From Ceriagrion tenellum (Eukaryota > Arthropoda > Insecta > Odonata > Coenagrionidae): a stretch of DNA of 64,000 bases. Both the position numbers and the translations under genes were made by a program. The DNA is taken from NCBI GenBank assembly GCA_963169105.1, contig OY720643.1:19378373-19442372 (forward strand), given 5' to 3'. Below are positions 24,286 through 35,930 of this stretch, one piece after another. The notes beneath the pieces are model-generated. The model saw only the letters and a list, made by a program, of their open reading frames with translations, was not told the DNA's origin and made no database searches. Position 1 is the stretch's first letter. Each line of letters opens with the position of its first letter.

Positions 24286-25250
24286 AAAAAAATGAACATT
24301 TTAAATTTAAACAATCTAAGTAAAATTTAGTTTATTTACAAACATTATAACGCATTGTTGCTGTGCATTCTTTTGCAAACAAAATAAGATGTCAACCGTT
24401 TCTCTAGCTATTTTCGTTTAGGAGATATACCAAAACGAGAAAAGGTCTAAGCGCAAAATGGTCGAAACTTTGATCGTCTCTAGATCTGGGAAAATTTTTT
24501 TTTCCAAAAACGCTTCTACTCTTTACCATTTACCGCCAGATGGAACCCACACAAAAATTTTGGTTCGAATCGGACACACCAAGGGTCAACTCACTGACGA
24601 TCTGACGTGGAATGACCCATTTGTATGCCTATTCTAGATGTTATAGTTGTATTGTATGTTTAGATATTTGGCTTATGCAATGTCAAATGAACGCTGAATG
24701 ACTTTAATTCATAGAGAGGAAGGTTGCTGGCGGAGACAAAGATAGTGTTTCTGATGAGAAGTCGTTGACGAGAAGCAATCAAGAAAATTAATTGAAAAAT
24801 TAATGAAAAGTCATTGAAGCCGTAATGGTTGAAAAAAGGGAAAGGGAGAGAAAAGAAATCTGAAGACTTGACGGTACGAACAGAGGTAATACGGTGTTAG
24901 AGATACATAAAATTTGTAAGTGAACATTTTTATAACGCATGTTTTGTTGTAAATAAACGAAAATGTTTAAACATTATCTTGTCCTACAATTTGCACAGTA
25001 TCAAAAAATTAAAGCCACGGTAAAACTTATTTGAAAATTTTCTGTGATCCGAAAATAAATGATTTATGCGTAGAATAGACTACATTAGAGAATTCTGAAA
25101 ATATTCAGAAGTGAACGATTGCTGCGTTGCCACAGCTAGCGCGCGCAACTCAAAATGGATATTTGGACGAGCGTAAGTAAGTTATAAGTAGTAAGTTAAA
25201 AGTCTCACTGGCAGCTACGAGCTCGTATTTTATTCTCTTACAGATATGGT
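24286..25250. other. Unassigned AT-rich DNA
   Basis: No gene recognised. The sequence joined to the truncated MITE may belong to another repeat, but no second copy lies in this window. Confidence 0.4.
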
Positions 25251-25254
25251 GTAA

Positions 25255-25580
25255 AGAGTTACATTTTAAACCTGTCCGTTCGGCAGTTTTCAAGTTTTAT
25301 TCTCATTGTCCAATCTGCCCTCTTCTGCCGGATATCATAAGATTTCATTGTCGTCGTCGGAAAATAAATTTGTTTCGAATATACTACAAAGAGTAAATCT
25401 AAATTTTAATCGACGGCCTGAAAGTGCATTCAGTCCCGTTTGTTTCATAAGGCTTGTTGCTCTAACGAAAATATCATAACGGCCTTTTATGAATCTCGCC
25501 GATCTTTGCTATATGCGTTTTAACTCGGTTTTTAGGCAGACCTTAAGGACCCCAAATACTGCTTACAACGTGGCACTAAG
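25255..25580 (-). mobile_element. Old LINE C-terminal relic
   Basis: The minus strand encodes, with stops, QRSARFIKGRYDIF, ATSLMKQTGLNALSGRRLKF and FETNLFSDDDNE. This is the same segment as in family B (LEELGWELLSERRLKFR), but strongly diverged and lacking a tail. It represents a further, older jockey/CR1-like family. Confidence 0.6.
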
Positions 25581-25981
25581 GTTTAGATTTTCTCTGGAAA
25601 ATTTCCGTCTTAATCGTAATTCCGACTCCGGCTTTTGGAATTGTAAGTCAGTAGAGTAGACGCTATGATTACTCGATCCCGAAAAATAGTGAGAGGGAAG
25701 AGGTAATCTTAGATGGAGCTAGCAGAGTCATTAGCAGTGTCGGAGCGAACCGTCAAAACTTAAGGTGGGTTTATACATGGAAGTCACTTTCATGACAGTA
25801 GCCTTGCAAGTCACGATCAATCGACACTTCGATGAGTAAGCATGGACTTCCATGGTAGTAGGGGTCGATAGTGAAGCAATCGACCTATGTTCGCCCTTGC
25901 AAGGAAAAAACACTGGCTTCTATTTTGCCTGCAAGCAGCATATCGATTCTGCATTTTAATCGCATCGCATCCGGTGAAATC

Positions 25982-26567
25982 TTCTACATCTACATCTACA
26001 TACTACCCTGCGAGTCACCGCATGGGCGTGTGGCACGGGGTGGTAGGTCACCAGCCGTGTAAAGATGTAAAAGTTTTGGAGGTGAAATGGTGACATGTAC
26101 TATGGGAGTGTATTTAGAGGAGCTCAGTTTTTATTGTAGTCGCTTATTGTGCGCGGAAAGAATAAGTTTTTTTACCTATCTGTTCGGCAGAGTATCTCTC
26201 TTATTTTATCGCATCTGTCAGACCTAGAAATGTAGTAAGGCGTCATGGTAATATTCTCTGTGTCGCTCTGAAAAACACCATTTCTGAATTTCTCAAGTAG
26301 CCTAAGCCTAGCATGCAGCCTCCGAGTTTCTAGGGGCTCCCACCATAATCCCTCTAACAGTTGTGTAACACTAGGTTCGTTCGTAGCAGTTTTTAACGAA
26401 GCGTGCTGCTTTTCTTTGTATTTTATTAATTTTTTTTTGTTAAATCTTTATGACCAGGGTCGCAAATGCTCGCGGCGTATTCGATTCGAGATGTGGCTTA
26501 ACCAGATCGAAGTAGCATCTCTCTTTTACTTTTTCATCCGAGGACCTTCCTATTTTACGCTTTATCT
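25982..26567 (-). mobile_element. LINE family A, 3' fragment
   Basis: The tail (CATCTACATCTACAT, antisense) and hairpin lie at 25983-26045. They are followed in antisense by the family A 3' UTR and C-terminal coding remnants up to the sequence for GRSSDEKVKER near 26540. The hairpin stem here has a mismatch (CCCTGC opposite GCACGG). 5' truncated at about 26567. Confidence 0.78.
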
Positions 26568-27017
26568 TCGTCATATAACTGCAAGCGGAGATTTAAAATG
26601 TAAACAACGGATTAGTAGTAGAAGGACTCATTTTTACACATGTAAATATTATTTTGCTAAACAACTAAAATGCTAAACATCCCCAAAGGTAACCTTTATG
26701 AGTAATCTGTAATTAGATAATAATTATTATTGCCGCTATTATTTTCTTTGATACTATGTAATGATACGTAGCTAATGTATTTTATTCAAATTCATGTCCC
26801 AAGAATTTCTGTGGGACTCGAACAGTGATGTACGAACGCCATTGTTGCCAAATTTCGGCGATTTTCGTAATTGCCATATTCATTGTTTACTTCCGTCGTC
26901 CATTTGTTTCGAAAAAGCCGAAAGTTATGTGTAAGCAGAGTGATGTCCTACAAGTGGTGATACGATTCGAGAATTCGTCACACCCGCTACTTCAATAGAA
27001 GTCAACTTCCTTGTGTA

Positions 27018-27349
27018 AAACCGCCTTTGGATTGGGTTGGATTTTTGGGGAGGCCACCGACGGCTAAGGTCATTTGCGCCAAAGGGGATAGGCTAGGGGT
27101 GAAGGGTGGATGGAAACCCGGCGTCGGAATTAGCCTGCTCTTAATGAAAGGCGCCAAGGGGACCACGGTTTAACGTCTCATCCGACAGACGGAGTACTGT
27201 ACTTGAAGTGCCTTCCTCAAGACACTCAAGTAGGGATCGGGTTCCCTCTGAAAAACATCCTCCTCTACAGGGATTTAAATCCTGGCCGCCCGTATGGTTA
27301 GCCAGTACTCTAGCCAGCACACCAACCCGATCCCCCTAAACCCGCCTTT
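27018..27349 (-). repeat. SINE family 1 with target-site duplication
   Basis: The SINE is at 27029-27337, minus orientation, with head CGGGTTGGTGTGCTGGCTAG, box B-like GGATTTAAATCC and an AATCC tail. AAACCGCCTTT at 27018-27028 and AAACCCGCCTTT at 27338-27349 form a target-site duplication differing by one inserted C. Confidence 0.88.
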
Positions 27350-27399
27350 ACTCAATCTAGAATACTGCAACTATAAATAAAAATAGGTCAAATTCTCTT

Positions 27400-27930
27400 C
27401 AACATTCACAAAGTCTTTGCATTGATAATGCTGCTCCTAAATTAGGCAGACGACTTCTATAGTTCTTAGCGATATATTCCTGCATCGCTTTGTATTTAGT
27501 GATCATAACTTCCCCCATTAAATTCCTTGAACCAGGTGTAAATCACTATCGAAGTTTTTCTTTGACGCCACCATGTTAGTTTCTCAATCTAGCCATTGCT
27601 TGTCACTACATCGTAAGTACTCCTTATCTTGGGATAATCTCTCATTTCGCCCTCCACTGCGTTTCCAATCGTACATCCCTATCAGGGGAGTTCTCACAGG
27701 AATGTTCCCAATTATTTCCTCCAGGTATCCACACGCGCTAATCACTTCTTCCTCCCGATGATTACCCATCGGTATGCGCACCTGGATAATGAATAGCCCT
27801 GAAGGAGTGACTTTCATTTTCTCATATATTATCCCGTCGTTATCTTCTTCTTGTTTGCTGGAAGAGTTCGAAATTCACCCTTCGTTTGGCTTCTCCACAA
27901 TCTCTCCCTTGGTTTCCAAACGCTACCAAT
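27400..27930 (-). mobile_element. RTE-type LINE endonuclease fragment
   Basis: The frame at 27817-27584 reads GLFIIQVRIPMGNHREEEVI, then YLEEIIGNIPVRTPLIGMYD and WKRSGG. This parallels the IIQVYMPTxxHxEEEV to MGDWNAxVG block of exonuclease/endonuclease/phosphatase domains in LINE endonucleases. The catalytic N of DWNA is replaced by K, so it is inactive. The limits are approximate. Confidence 0.6.
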
Positions 27931-27997
27931 TATAGTTAGGGCATGAAATGGGACTGCATATTCCTCGTGTGAAAGCTTTTAGGTTGACAACTGATTC

Positions 27998-28556
27998 AAG
28001 GTAGTGCGAGCAAGATAGTTCCCTAGTCATAATAGAGACCATATTCGAATTATACGTTTTAATTTCGCCAGCTGTGAGATACACAAACTAAATATTGCAT
28101 TATTAATGGCGCAATAATATAGTTTTACATGACAGAAATTGTAAGTCATCAAATGCAAATATCTAAATAAGTCTTTAACTTGACTCGTTTTTTTCACGCG
28201 GTACGTTTAAAACTCCATCAAAACGGAAGATTTAATGTGATTCCGAAGAATTTACTGCAGTGACAATATGATTTATTTACAAAAATAGTTGAGAAAACAT
28301 ACAAACTACACACTGTTGATTTTTTGACGAGAACTAAGTGTGGGGAATGCCTCACTTTTAATATAAGGTCTCTATGGGGTGCATACACGAATCAAGTCCC
28401 ATGTAACATGACTGGTGTTTTTTGGCAAATATCTCAGAAAGTAATGCGGTGAGGGGTTACATTTTTGGAATCTATGGAATGGTGACATATTTTTCTTTAA
28501 AATGAGATCAAATTCATTGATTTCTAGGTAAAATGATATTTCGATCGAACTACCTT
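27998..28556. mobile_element. MITE family M, full copy
   Basis: 559 bases bounded by AAGGTAGTGCGAGC at the left and the complement of AAGGTAGTTCGATCGAAAT at the right. There is no coding capacity. Near-full relatives lie at 53539-54092 and 58107-58658, and a half copy at 24066-24285. No clear target-site duplication was found, so the superfamily is undecided. Confidence 0.85.
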
Positions 28557-29056
28557 AATTATCTCTCTCTCTCTTTATAATCACAGCTCTTTAGAAGTTA
28601 AAGATTTTTTCTCAACAACACGTTGCTCTCTTCTCAATTAGCTCCAAACTCAGGCTCATGTTACATCCAACTTTGGACTGCTCACAGTTATCAATGAAAT
28701 TTTTTTCACAGGGGCGAGAACCACCCTGGCCACCTTTCCAAAAATTGCCTCTTCCTTCATAGAGGGTTTTTCATGTAGCCGGTTTCAGGAAAAGCAGAAG
28801 GTGCCACTAAAATAGGAAGGTGGTATTGTTTTGACATCGGATATCTGGTTGTCAATATCTGTTCAGTTTGCTGTGATTAGTTCTGTCGGACATAAATAAT
28901 ATGACGTTATAACATTTTAGTCCACTACAATGTACCGTGAGCAGGGTAGATGTATGGGTGTTGGTTACTCAAATACATTCAAATACAAATATAAGAGTTA
29001 AACTTTTAAAATTAACTTGTTCTTCTGTAAGTTTGTGGTATTTCATTGTAATTTTT

Positions 29057-29276
29057 TGAATAAATAAACTTTTACGAAAACCACTTCTTTTAATTTAATA
29101 GTACAAAACACGGGTTTCGATGAGTATTCATCCTCATCAGGCGTTTATAAACTTTATTTACTTTATTTATGAACAGGCGTTTATTAACGCCTGATGGTGA
29201 TGATTACTCATCGAAACCCGGGTTGTTTATTATTTCATAAAAAGAAGTGGTTTTAGTAAAAGTTTATTTATTCCAA
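29057..29276. repeat. Fold-back repeat with CTGATG...GAAAC motif in both arms
   Basis: Arms of about 90 bases (29057-29150 and 29180-29276) are inverted copies, including ACCACTTCTTTT and its complement. Each arm contains a motif, 29114-29140 in antisense and 29191-29217 in sense, consisting of CTGATG, two or three bases, a GATGA/TCATC hairpin, then GAAAC. An inner palindrome, CAGGCGTT...AACGCCTG, precedes the right motif. Confidence 0.85.
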
Positions 29277-29639
29277 AAATTAATTTTTTAACTCTCAAGA
29301 GAGAGAGAACTTCAAAGACAGAAAACTATTTGGTTTGGAATTGCCTAGCTCAGGGGGACAGTCTGGGTAATTACTAGTTTTATAAAAATTAATTTCAGGA
29401 AATAAATATTTTTGGCTGCCAAATTAATTTTTTTTGTTTCTCCTATCAATTAATCCACGCCGCGATACACTCTGTTATTCTGGGTTAGGTTCATGGGATC
29501 TTCTCATTATAGCTATACTAGCTAGATCGTAGGAGATTAGCTAGATTATAGATCTTTCTCTTTATATTCTCTACGTTCTTATTTATGCATGATGTAAATA
29601 TTTATGTTCTTATTTATGCATGATATTTTAAATCTGTAG

Positions 29640-29850
29640 TTGTAGTCTTTGTATCCCTTGCATGTTGGAACTATTGACGATAGAATGTTTCTTGGTTAGT
29701 AGATTTTTTATTGGCGCGTTGCATGTGTGGTACGCTGGTTTCAATGTAGTTTCGGTGTTCTGCCGTATAATTCATGCATGCCTGGTGTGGAAGCACCCCC
29801 TGCCAAACACCCTTTGGGTGGCTCGCAGGGTATGACGTAGATGTAGATGA
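29640..29850 (+). mobile_element. LINE family E, 3' tail
   Basis: Only the 3' UTR end is present. The terminal hairpin has CCCTGCCA pairing with TGG...GCAGGG, followed by GTATGACGTAGATGTAGATG. No coding sequence remains. The same tail occurs inverted at 62819-62890. Confidence 0.65.
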
Positions 29851-31880
29851 ATATATTTGTTATTTCTAGAATTTTTCTCCGGTTGAGTATTCTGAGACAG
29901 CTTTTTCCCGTGGACCTTAATTCCCGCAGGCATTGATATTAAAAAGTAATGGCGCATGCTCTAATGATTTAGCAATTTCTACCAATTAACGCCTGCATTG
30001 CCTTTCAAAACTGCGTTGAACATCTCTGTCATTACCTCGGCCTTTCCCATGATCATCCTTGACCTTCCCAGAATACTGACTATGGAGATAATCCTTAATT
30101 TCTTCCATCTGAAACCTAATATTTTATCCTATTCGGAGTTTTGAACGCTACCACATTTGTCGGAAGAAGTGAAGAATCTTATTTTTTAATTCTTTCTGTT
30201 TGAAATATATTTTCTCTGGTTATGTGCTAAACACTGTTAAAATATCGGTAAATATTCAGTTTAGTAAACGGTTATCTGTTTAAAAAATTACATTTACAGT
30301 CAGAACCTCTGACTTTTGAGGAGCACAATTTCAATGTTTCGCTGGAAATAATGCGTTTTGTCCACAATGTTTGCATTTACTTACGATCCTTTCATAGGAC
30401 AAGGCGTATTACTGACTTCACTTTATGACTCTTATCTATTACGACAGATTTATTGGGTCAGTTTTTCCAAAAATAAAATAAGTTATAGTTTTTATAAACG
30501 TCATATTATTAAGCTTAGCAAACTCTTACCCGTCAGCTGGTCTAGTGCTTTTAATAATTATTTAGTAAAGTACTTCTGATAGGCGTAATCTTCAATCATT
30601 AATAGTCAGTCATAAATTGATGGAAGATATCTTTATTTATCAACAAAAGCCTCAAAATATTTACGGTGCTCATGGAAAAAGGATTACACCTTTCATACAT
30701 GTAAACAGACTTCAAGATTCATCGAAAAAGAACTCTTTGAAATGGTGCTTTAACACACTTCGTGGAAACATAGTAACATTAATGAATATAATTATAATTA
30801 TAACATTTCTGTGAACCTAATCAAATGTGCACATAGCATAGCACTAGCCAATCTAGATTGTTGAGTTTAATTCGAATCATAGCAGTAATTTCTTTGTCGA
30901 AGCTTTGTTAATGGCTGATGGTTCTCTTCACACTCTCTTATATAGAGATATGTACTTCTGTCTGTAGCGGGGCCTTGGGTAGTAATGGCGGAATCCTCGC
31001 TGAAATATCCATTAATGGTAGTCATCACTATTTAGTAATTTACATTAACATACTATATTCAGATATGAGGTATGAGATTGTTTTCTGGGCCTTGGACTGA
31101 TAAAAAAATCACCTAAAGATAATTTTCGTGGACCATCTATGTCTTTAATACCTTAATTTCACTCTTCGGAGAGCAAGGTTTGGTGCTGGGGAAAGCAGCA
31201 TTGCTTAAACGACTCAAACTGTGAGCTTATTCGAATAGTTTCGACTCCGACAGTACGCCTCATCTCTCTTGATGCCACTCCTGCATCGGAGATGGACGTT
31301 GAAAACTCCGTCTGCCTCTAGGTCCGCCCTAGGGAGCGAATGAATAGAATGAGGAGCCGGATGGAGAAAGTTAATGCGAGCATACAATCGCACGCTGGCG
31401 AGGGACGGGCGGGCGGTGCAATGCAAACATCCCATCCTCCTTGATGACGAAGGGCGTCCACCTAGCAACGCGATCCCACGTGCATAATATGCCTCCGTGT
31501 CACTTCACCAAACACTCACTCCCTCCAAGGAGGTTGGGCTGCGTACTGAAGGCGCTATCGTGGACGATTCCGTGTGTGGGTCCGCAGCCCTGGTGGACCA
31601 AAATTTGTCACTTTGAAAGCGCCATCCTAGCCTGAAACAATAGTATCTGCAGGAAATAATGGTGAGCACCGTATAGGAAAGTTGAAGTGGGGATTGTGTT
31701 GATTAATATGCTATCTTCTCTTCGTCACGCCTACAATTTTTAAAAACTCCACCAACATTCTTAATCACGTACGAAAGAGTTTCAGGCGTAACTTTATGGA
31801 AATATTCAATATCCATCCTGATAAGAATGAAAACTCGATAGTAAATTTCAACACTGTTTTAATAAGCACCGACCATGGTT
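29851..31880. other. Unassigned DNA with a GC-richer stretch at about 31240-31625
   Basis: No gene recognised. The GC- and CpG-richer part around 31240-31625 stands out from its AT-rich surroundings, but ORFs there occur on both strands without motifs. Confidence 0.35.
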
Positions 31881-31896
31881 TCGACACTTGATAATG

Positions 31897-31947
31897 ACAA
31901 CATTCAGATAACAGATTCAACTGTTGAATCTGTTATCTGAATGTTGT
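31897..31947. repeat. Perfect 51-bp palindrome
   Basis: Twenty-five bases starting ACAACATTCAGATAAC are followed by a single T at 31922 and then the exact reverse complement. The left flank contains GTTTCGACACT next to TTGATAATGACA, which look like pieces of the motif found in the other fold-backs. Confidence 0.95.
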
Positions 31948-32114
31948 ATATATCCACACATGGAGGTCTCTTTATTAGACTTAAGACGATGCACATCAGG
32001 ATGATGTTCCTTAAATTTTATCATTATTTTTATCCAAAGTGTTATGACCATGGCAGGTTTTACCTCAATATGCATTGTTAATGATTCTGTACCCTTGCAT
32101 AGAAATACTGAGCT

Positions 32115-32144
32115 CTGAAGATGGAAATTATTAAATTCCGAAAC
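32115..32144 (+). repeat. CTGAAGAT...GAAAC structured motif
   Basis: CTGAAGAT, then GGAA, a nine-base loop, TTCC, and GAAAC. The layout equals the motifs at 29191, 35837 and 40129, but the stem sequence differs. Confidence 0.6.
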
Positions 32145-32447
32145 GTTGGCGAAGGATAATTGTTTGAATCACTAACTGGGAACTATACTCGATATTTAAT
32201 TGGATTTATAAAACAAGGGATCGAGAGCAGAATACGATATCTTTTTCTCCACTAATATTTTTTGGCCTACTCATCCTCCGCTGATTTTGTCCAACAGTGA
32301 AATTTAAGTACCACTTATTATTTCTGCCAGAACTGTGGTTGAAGTTACTTATAAAATCTGTTCCAACCCAGTTGAAGTGGTTTTAGTCGAAGCAGACTTC
32401 CTTTATCCGATTCTCCCGTACCCCTTCCACACTAAAATTCCATGTAT
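32145..32447. other. Unassigned DNA
   Basis: Nothing recognised between the structured motif and the next LINE fragment. Confidence 0.4.
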
Positions 32448-32448
32448 C

Positions 32449-32778
32449 TTCATCTACATAATACCCCGCGAGCCGCCGCATGGGCGTGTTGCAGGGGGTG
32501 TTAGCTCACTAGCCGTGTAAAGGTGTAAGTTTTTTGGAGACGAAATGGTGACATGAATCATAGGAGTGTATTTCGTGAGCTTAATTTTTATTATGGTCGC
32601 TTATTGTTCGCGGGAAGAACGAGTTTTTGTACCTATCTGTCCGGCAGTGTATCTCTCTTATTTTATCGCGTCTGTCAGACCTGGAGATGTACTGAGGAGT
32701 CATGATAATATTCTCTATGTCGCTCTGAAAATTGTCAGTTCTGAATTTATCAAGCAACCTAAGACTAGCGTGTATGGG
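32449..32778 (-). mobile_element. LINE family A, short 3' fragment
   Basis: The antisense tail and hairpin at 32449-32505 are followed by a 3' UTR and remnants of the coding end. The minus-strand frame gives KFRTDNFQSDIENIIMTPQY, then IHCRTDRYKNSFFPRTISDH. It breaks off at about 32778 in unrelated GC-rich DNA. Confidence 0.78.
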
Positions 32779-32839
32779 ACATGTATGGGACCAGCAGCTT
32801 CCTCTACGGCTGTTATTTCGACATCCTCGTCTCCCGCAT

Positions 32840-33425
32840 TCACTTTCTCGCGTGTTATACACACCCAGTGCCGCACGGGTGTGTTGTAGCGCTCGCACAC
32901 ACATACAAAACGGCAGCCGCACCATCCCTTCACTCTCCGCTCCGCTCCGTGGCGCGGCGGCGCGGCTTGGCTCTTCCGTCGCCGTCCTCTCTTGGGAGAG
33001 ACAGACGCCGGAAAGCCAACGATAACAGCTTCGCCCGAGCTGTGTTCACTGAGATACGGAGGGGCGGAGGGCTTCCATAAATAATTTATTTCATCCCTCC
33101 CTGAGGAGACGCAGCCATTTCCCAGGCACCTTTTCGTGTCTCATAACCTTTTTCCGTTTCCCGCCCGCCCTCTCCCCCTTTGTGTGTGGTGCTTGCGTAC
33201 GTGCACCCGAAGCACCAACGCTCGTGCCTCTCCGTTTTCGTATCAAGCTGTAAAAACATCTCCGATTCCCGTGCATTATTGGTCATGCGCTCGGAAGCGA
33301 GCTGAAACGAGTGGGGGAAGGTTATAATGTAAATATGAGTATGCGAGAGTGAACACATGAGTGCGCTAGTGTATAGCTCTTTCGTCTTGTGCCCCTTGCA
33401 CTTATCTCCACTCGACGTCAGCTGG
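32840..33425. other. GC- and CpG-rich block, function unknown
   Basis: The composition is strikingly richer in GC than the flanks (for example GGCGCGGCGGCGCGG near 32953). Overlapping ORFs exist on both strands (32732-33080 plus, 33086-33553 minus), but none shows a recognisable domain. It could be a promoter or first exon of an unseen gene. Confidence 0.3.
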
Positions 33426-33429
33426 GATG

Positions 33430-33555
33430 CAGACCCTCCCATTGGGACGTTATTCAAGTGGCTCGCGGAGCAATAAAGCATCGAGTCTCTCTTTATTTCT
33501 TGAATCCAGCGAGAGAGCTCCTCTGAGGTCAAAAGAAGAATATCGTTAGCCAAGA
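33430..33555 (-). mobile_element. Possible LINE RT fragment
   Basis: The minus strand begins MANDILLLTSEELSRWIQEI, similar to the F/YADDxxLL...EEL block of reverse transcriptases, with the first D of the active-site pair replaced by N. It is short, and resemblance to a real element is not certain. Confidence 0.35.
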
Positions 33556-34060
33556 AAGCCTTTCAATTAAGGAAAAGTCTCCTAGTAAATAACAGCATAT
33601 TTATTGAGAGTAGGAAGAAATTCCTGAAAAGCCTTGTATGGAGTGTGCTCACATATGAATGCGACACATGGACACTAAGAAAGAGTGAAATGACCAAACT
33701 TGAAGCTGCAGAAATGTGGTTTTTGAGGAGGATTACAAAAACTAGGTGGACCGACAGGAAAAGTAATGAGCAAGTACTAAATGAAGTACATACAGAAAGA
33801 GAAATATTGGAAACAATTAAAAAAAGAAAAGCAAAGCTCACCGGACACTTACTTAGGCACGACAACTTCATACAAAATATTATGGAAGGAAAAATTTTAG
33901 GCTAAAGACAGAGGACGACCGAGAGCTTCGTACCTAAAAGTATTGGCGATGGAAATGGGATGCAACTTGTACAATAAAATGAAGAGGAAGGCTGGAAAAA
34001 GAGATTGTTGGAAGCCGTGGCTTCAACAACAAGGATAACCTTTTGATGAGAAGAAGGCGA
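33556..34060 (+). mobile_element. RTE-type LINE C-terminal fragment
   Basis: The plus frame reads SLVWSVLTYECDTWTLRKSE, EAAEMWFLRRITKTRWTDRK, SNEQVLNEV, then KKRKAKLTGHLLRHDNF and IMEGKILG. After a stop it continues as the RGRPRASYLK-like end. This is the standard C-terminus of RTE-like endonuclease/RT proteins. It has a premature stop and lacks the 5' part. Confidence 0.75.
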
Positions 34061-34287
34061 AAGAGCAAATTCGATGTGAAATTAACGACAGTCGTTCCAT
34101 CTACAACATAATTTCCCCCATTTTGTTTAGCAGCAATCCATTTTTTCCAATCAATGAGCGTATTTTTCCTGCATGTTTAATAGTTTTTTATTTTCATATT
34201 TACATTTTAGTATTTTTCTACGTATTTGATTTATCTTGCATTTCTGAGCTGTTGACACTATTTGGCGTAGTAATATAGAAATAGGTT
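34061..34287. other. Unassigned AT-rich DNA
   Basis: Nothing recognised. Confidence 0.4.
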
Positions 34288-34472
34288 TAAATTCGCCATG
34301 AAAAAAATCATGTAACTTGACCGGGATTCGAACCCGGGTCTCCCAATTGCCGGTCAGGTGTGTTATCCAGTTACACCACCAACCCCTTGGTTTAGGTTGG
34401 TCAAGACCGGCAATTGGGAGATCCGGGTTCGAATCCCTGTCATGTCAAATGAATTTTTTATGGCGAATTTCA
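34288..34472. repeat. Palindromic pair of tRNA-like sequences
   Basis: The left arm (about 34288-34358, read on the minus strand) and the right arm (about 34402-34472, plus strand) are inverted copies of one tRNA-like segment. Both have CCGGCAATTGGGAGA and box B GGTTCGAATCC. Only the left copy keeps a complete head with GGTGTAACTGG. The acceptor halves do not pair, so these are not functional tRNA genes. Flanking AAATTCGCCATG is also inverted. It probably derives from a tRNA-derived SINE. Confidence 0.75.
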
Positions 34473-35760
34473 ACCCTGGTGTATATGCACCCGTGCGAGT
34501 GACTTCGTGCCAGATTATTTGGTAATAGAATGATTGGAAATTAATATAGAAAGCTTTATGTGCATAAATAATTTACAAAATATGGTTCCAGTCGATCAAC
34601 CAAAACGACAGATACTATGAAATCTGTTGGTTTTTGGCTCAAATTGATCAGAATTCATGGCCACAAATAAAAAATTTATGTATATTTCCACTGATTAATT
34701 ACATGCGCGTTTGGTTTCGTCGCTATGGTGACTTGATCAAGAACAGAATAATCAAGCCACTTATTTTTACACCGTTTTCTGGAAAGGGGAAGGGTTGAGG
34801 GGTTATGATTGCGCAATGGGGAGTTTCGTGCATCAAACTATTCAGTGGAAATACATACATTTTTCATATGTGACAAATAATGTATTCCTCAACCATTGAG
34901 CGAAAAAATGACAATGAAGCCTAGCCTTTCGGCGGGTTGATTGCCTAATTTTGCTTGTTATCCAATCGACTATAAAAAATTGGGATCTGCTAAATGGTAT
35001 GACGTATTCAGAAATAAAATCGACTTCTAACCAACGTGAGCTATTCTGCATGCACCCAAGCTATTATAACTGACTTGTGACTGAGATGAAATTACCATAT
35101 CTACATTTAACATATCTTAGCGAGCTTCGCTGCGTACGCATGCTGAGGAATATGCTTAGATGAGCATTTTTATTCAGCGTGTTTTCATCATGACTCTAGG
35201 ATATCCGTAAACTTTTATGCAAATGACGAGAGAATCATGCATAAGGCTTAGATTTTTCGCTCTCCTAATGAGATAAACGTTGGTTGAATGGAACCATAAG
35301 GCTGAATGCTGGGAGGGCAAGCGAGTGAATACAACGACCCGTGAACCAGATACTCTTGGACCGTATCGCTTTACTCCGCTTAATGAAGGCGTCACTAACA
35401 ACCTTCCCCGGGGGAGGAGAAATAATTTTAGCTCTCCGGCATGTGAAGTCTATGCTCTGAAAGTCTCGTGGCGGCATATTGCTAGGGTTAAGCTACCGAT
35501 GGAAAGGGTTTGGGAATGAAGAAAGACGGAAGTTATTTGATTGGGAGAGTTTTTTTTTTAATCTTCGGCCTCTAGCAATGCTCCAGAGAAAGCGTTATCA
35601 CCGAAATATTGTTTTTTTTTTATTTTTTTTTATTTTTTTTCATTTTTGGAGATTCTAGCGCAGGTCTGATGGCGCTTTATTTGTAAGCATTATGTCTATT
35701 TTCTTCATGCTGCCATAAACAGTTACACTTTACAGTTTGAGGCTTCATTTCGTGGAAGTT
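34473..35760. other. Unassigned DNA
   Basis: ORFs at 35174-35519 overlap on both strands without motifs. T-rich runs lie at 35550-35640. Confidence 0.4.
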
Positions 35761-35763
35761 AAT

Positions 35764-35930
35764 GGTTTCCATACTTAGAGAATACATTTTCGTACTTTTC
35801 CGCAGAGTTTTATTTTTCAGGCACAAATTTGTGTGCCTGATGATGCCGCAAGTCGGTGAAACGCGTTGTACCCCACAAAATGAAATTCCGTGGAAAAGTA
35901 CGAAATTGTATTCTCTGAGTATAGGTAAAC
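35764..35930. repeat. Fold-back repeat with CTGATGATG...GAAAC motif
   Basis: Arms of about 40 bases (35764-35803 and 35890-35930) share CGTACTTTTCC and its complement. Inside are an inner palindrome CAGGCACAAA...TTTGTG(T)GCCTG at 35818-35839 and then CTGATGAT, GCCG, loop CAAGT, CGGT, GAAAC at 35837-35862. Confidence 0.8.

Noticed and set aside
28560..28573. CT microsatellite near 28560 as a CRISPR-like array
   Set aside because: Simple dinucleotide repeat; no spacer structure anywhere in the window.
29191..29217. Active hammerhead ribozyme
   Set aside because: CUGAUG and GAAAC are present with a stem between, but extra bases precede the stem and no clear stem III with a cleavage site was found.
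34317..34440. Functional tRNA genes
   Set aside because: Box B is present, but the acceptor halves do not pair and the sequence is palindromic with its flanks, so it is a tRNA-derived repeat.
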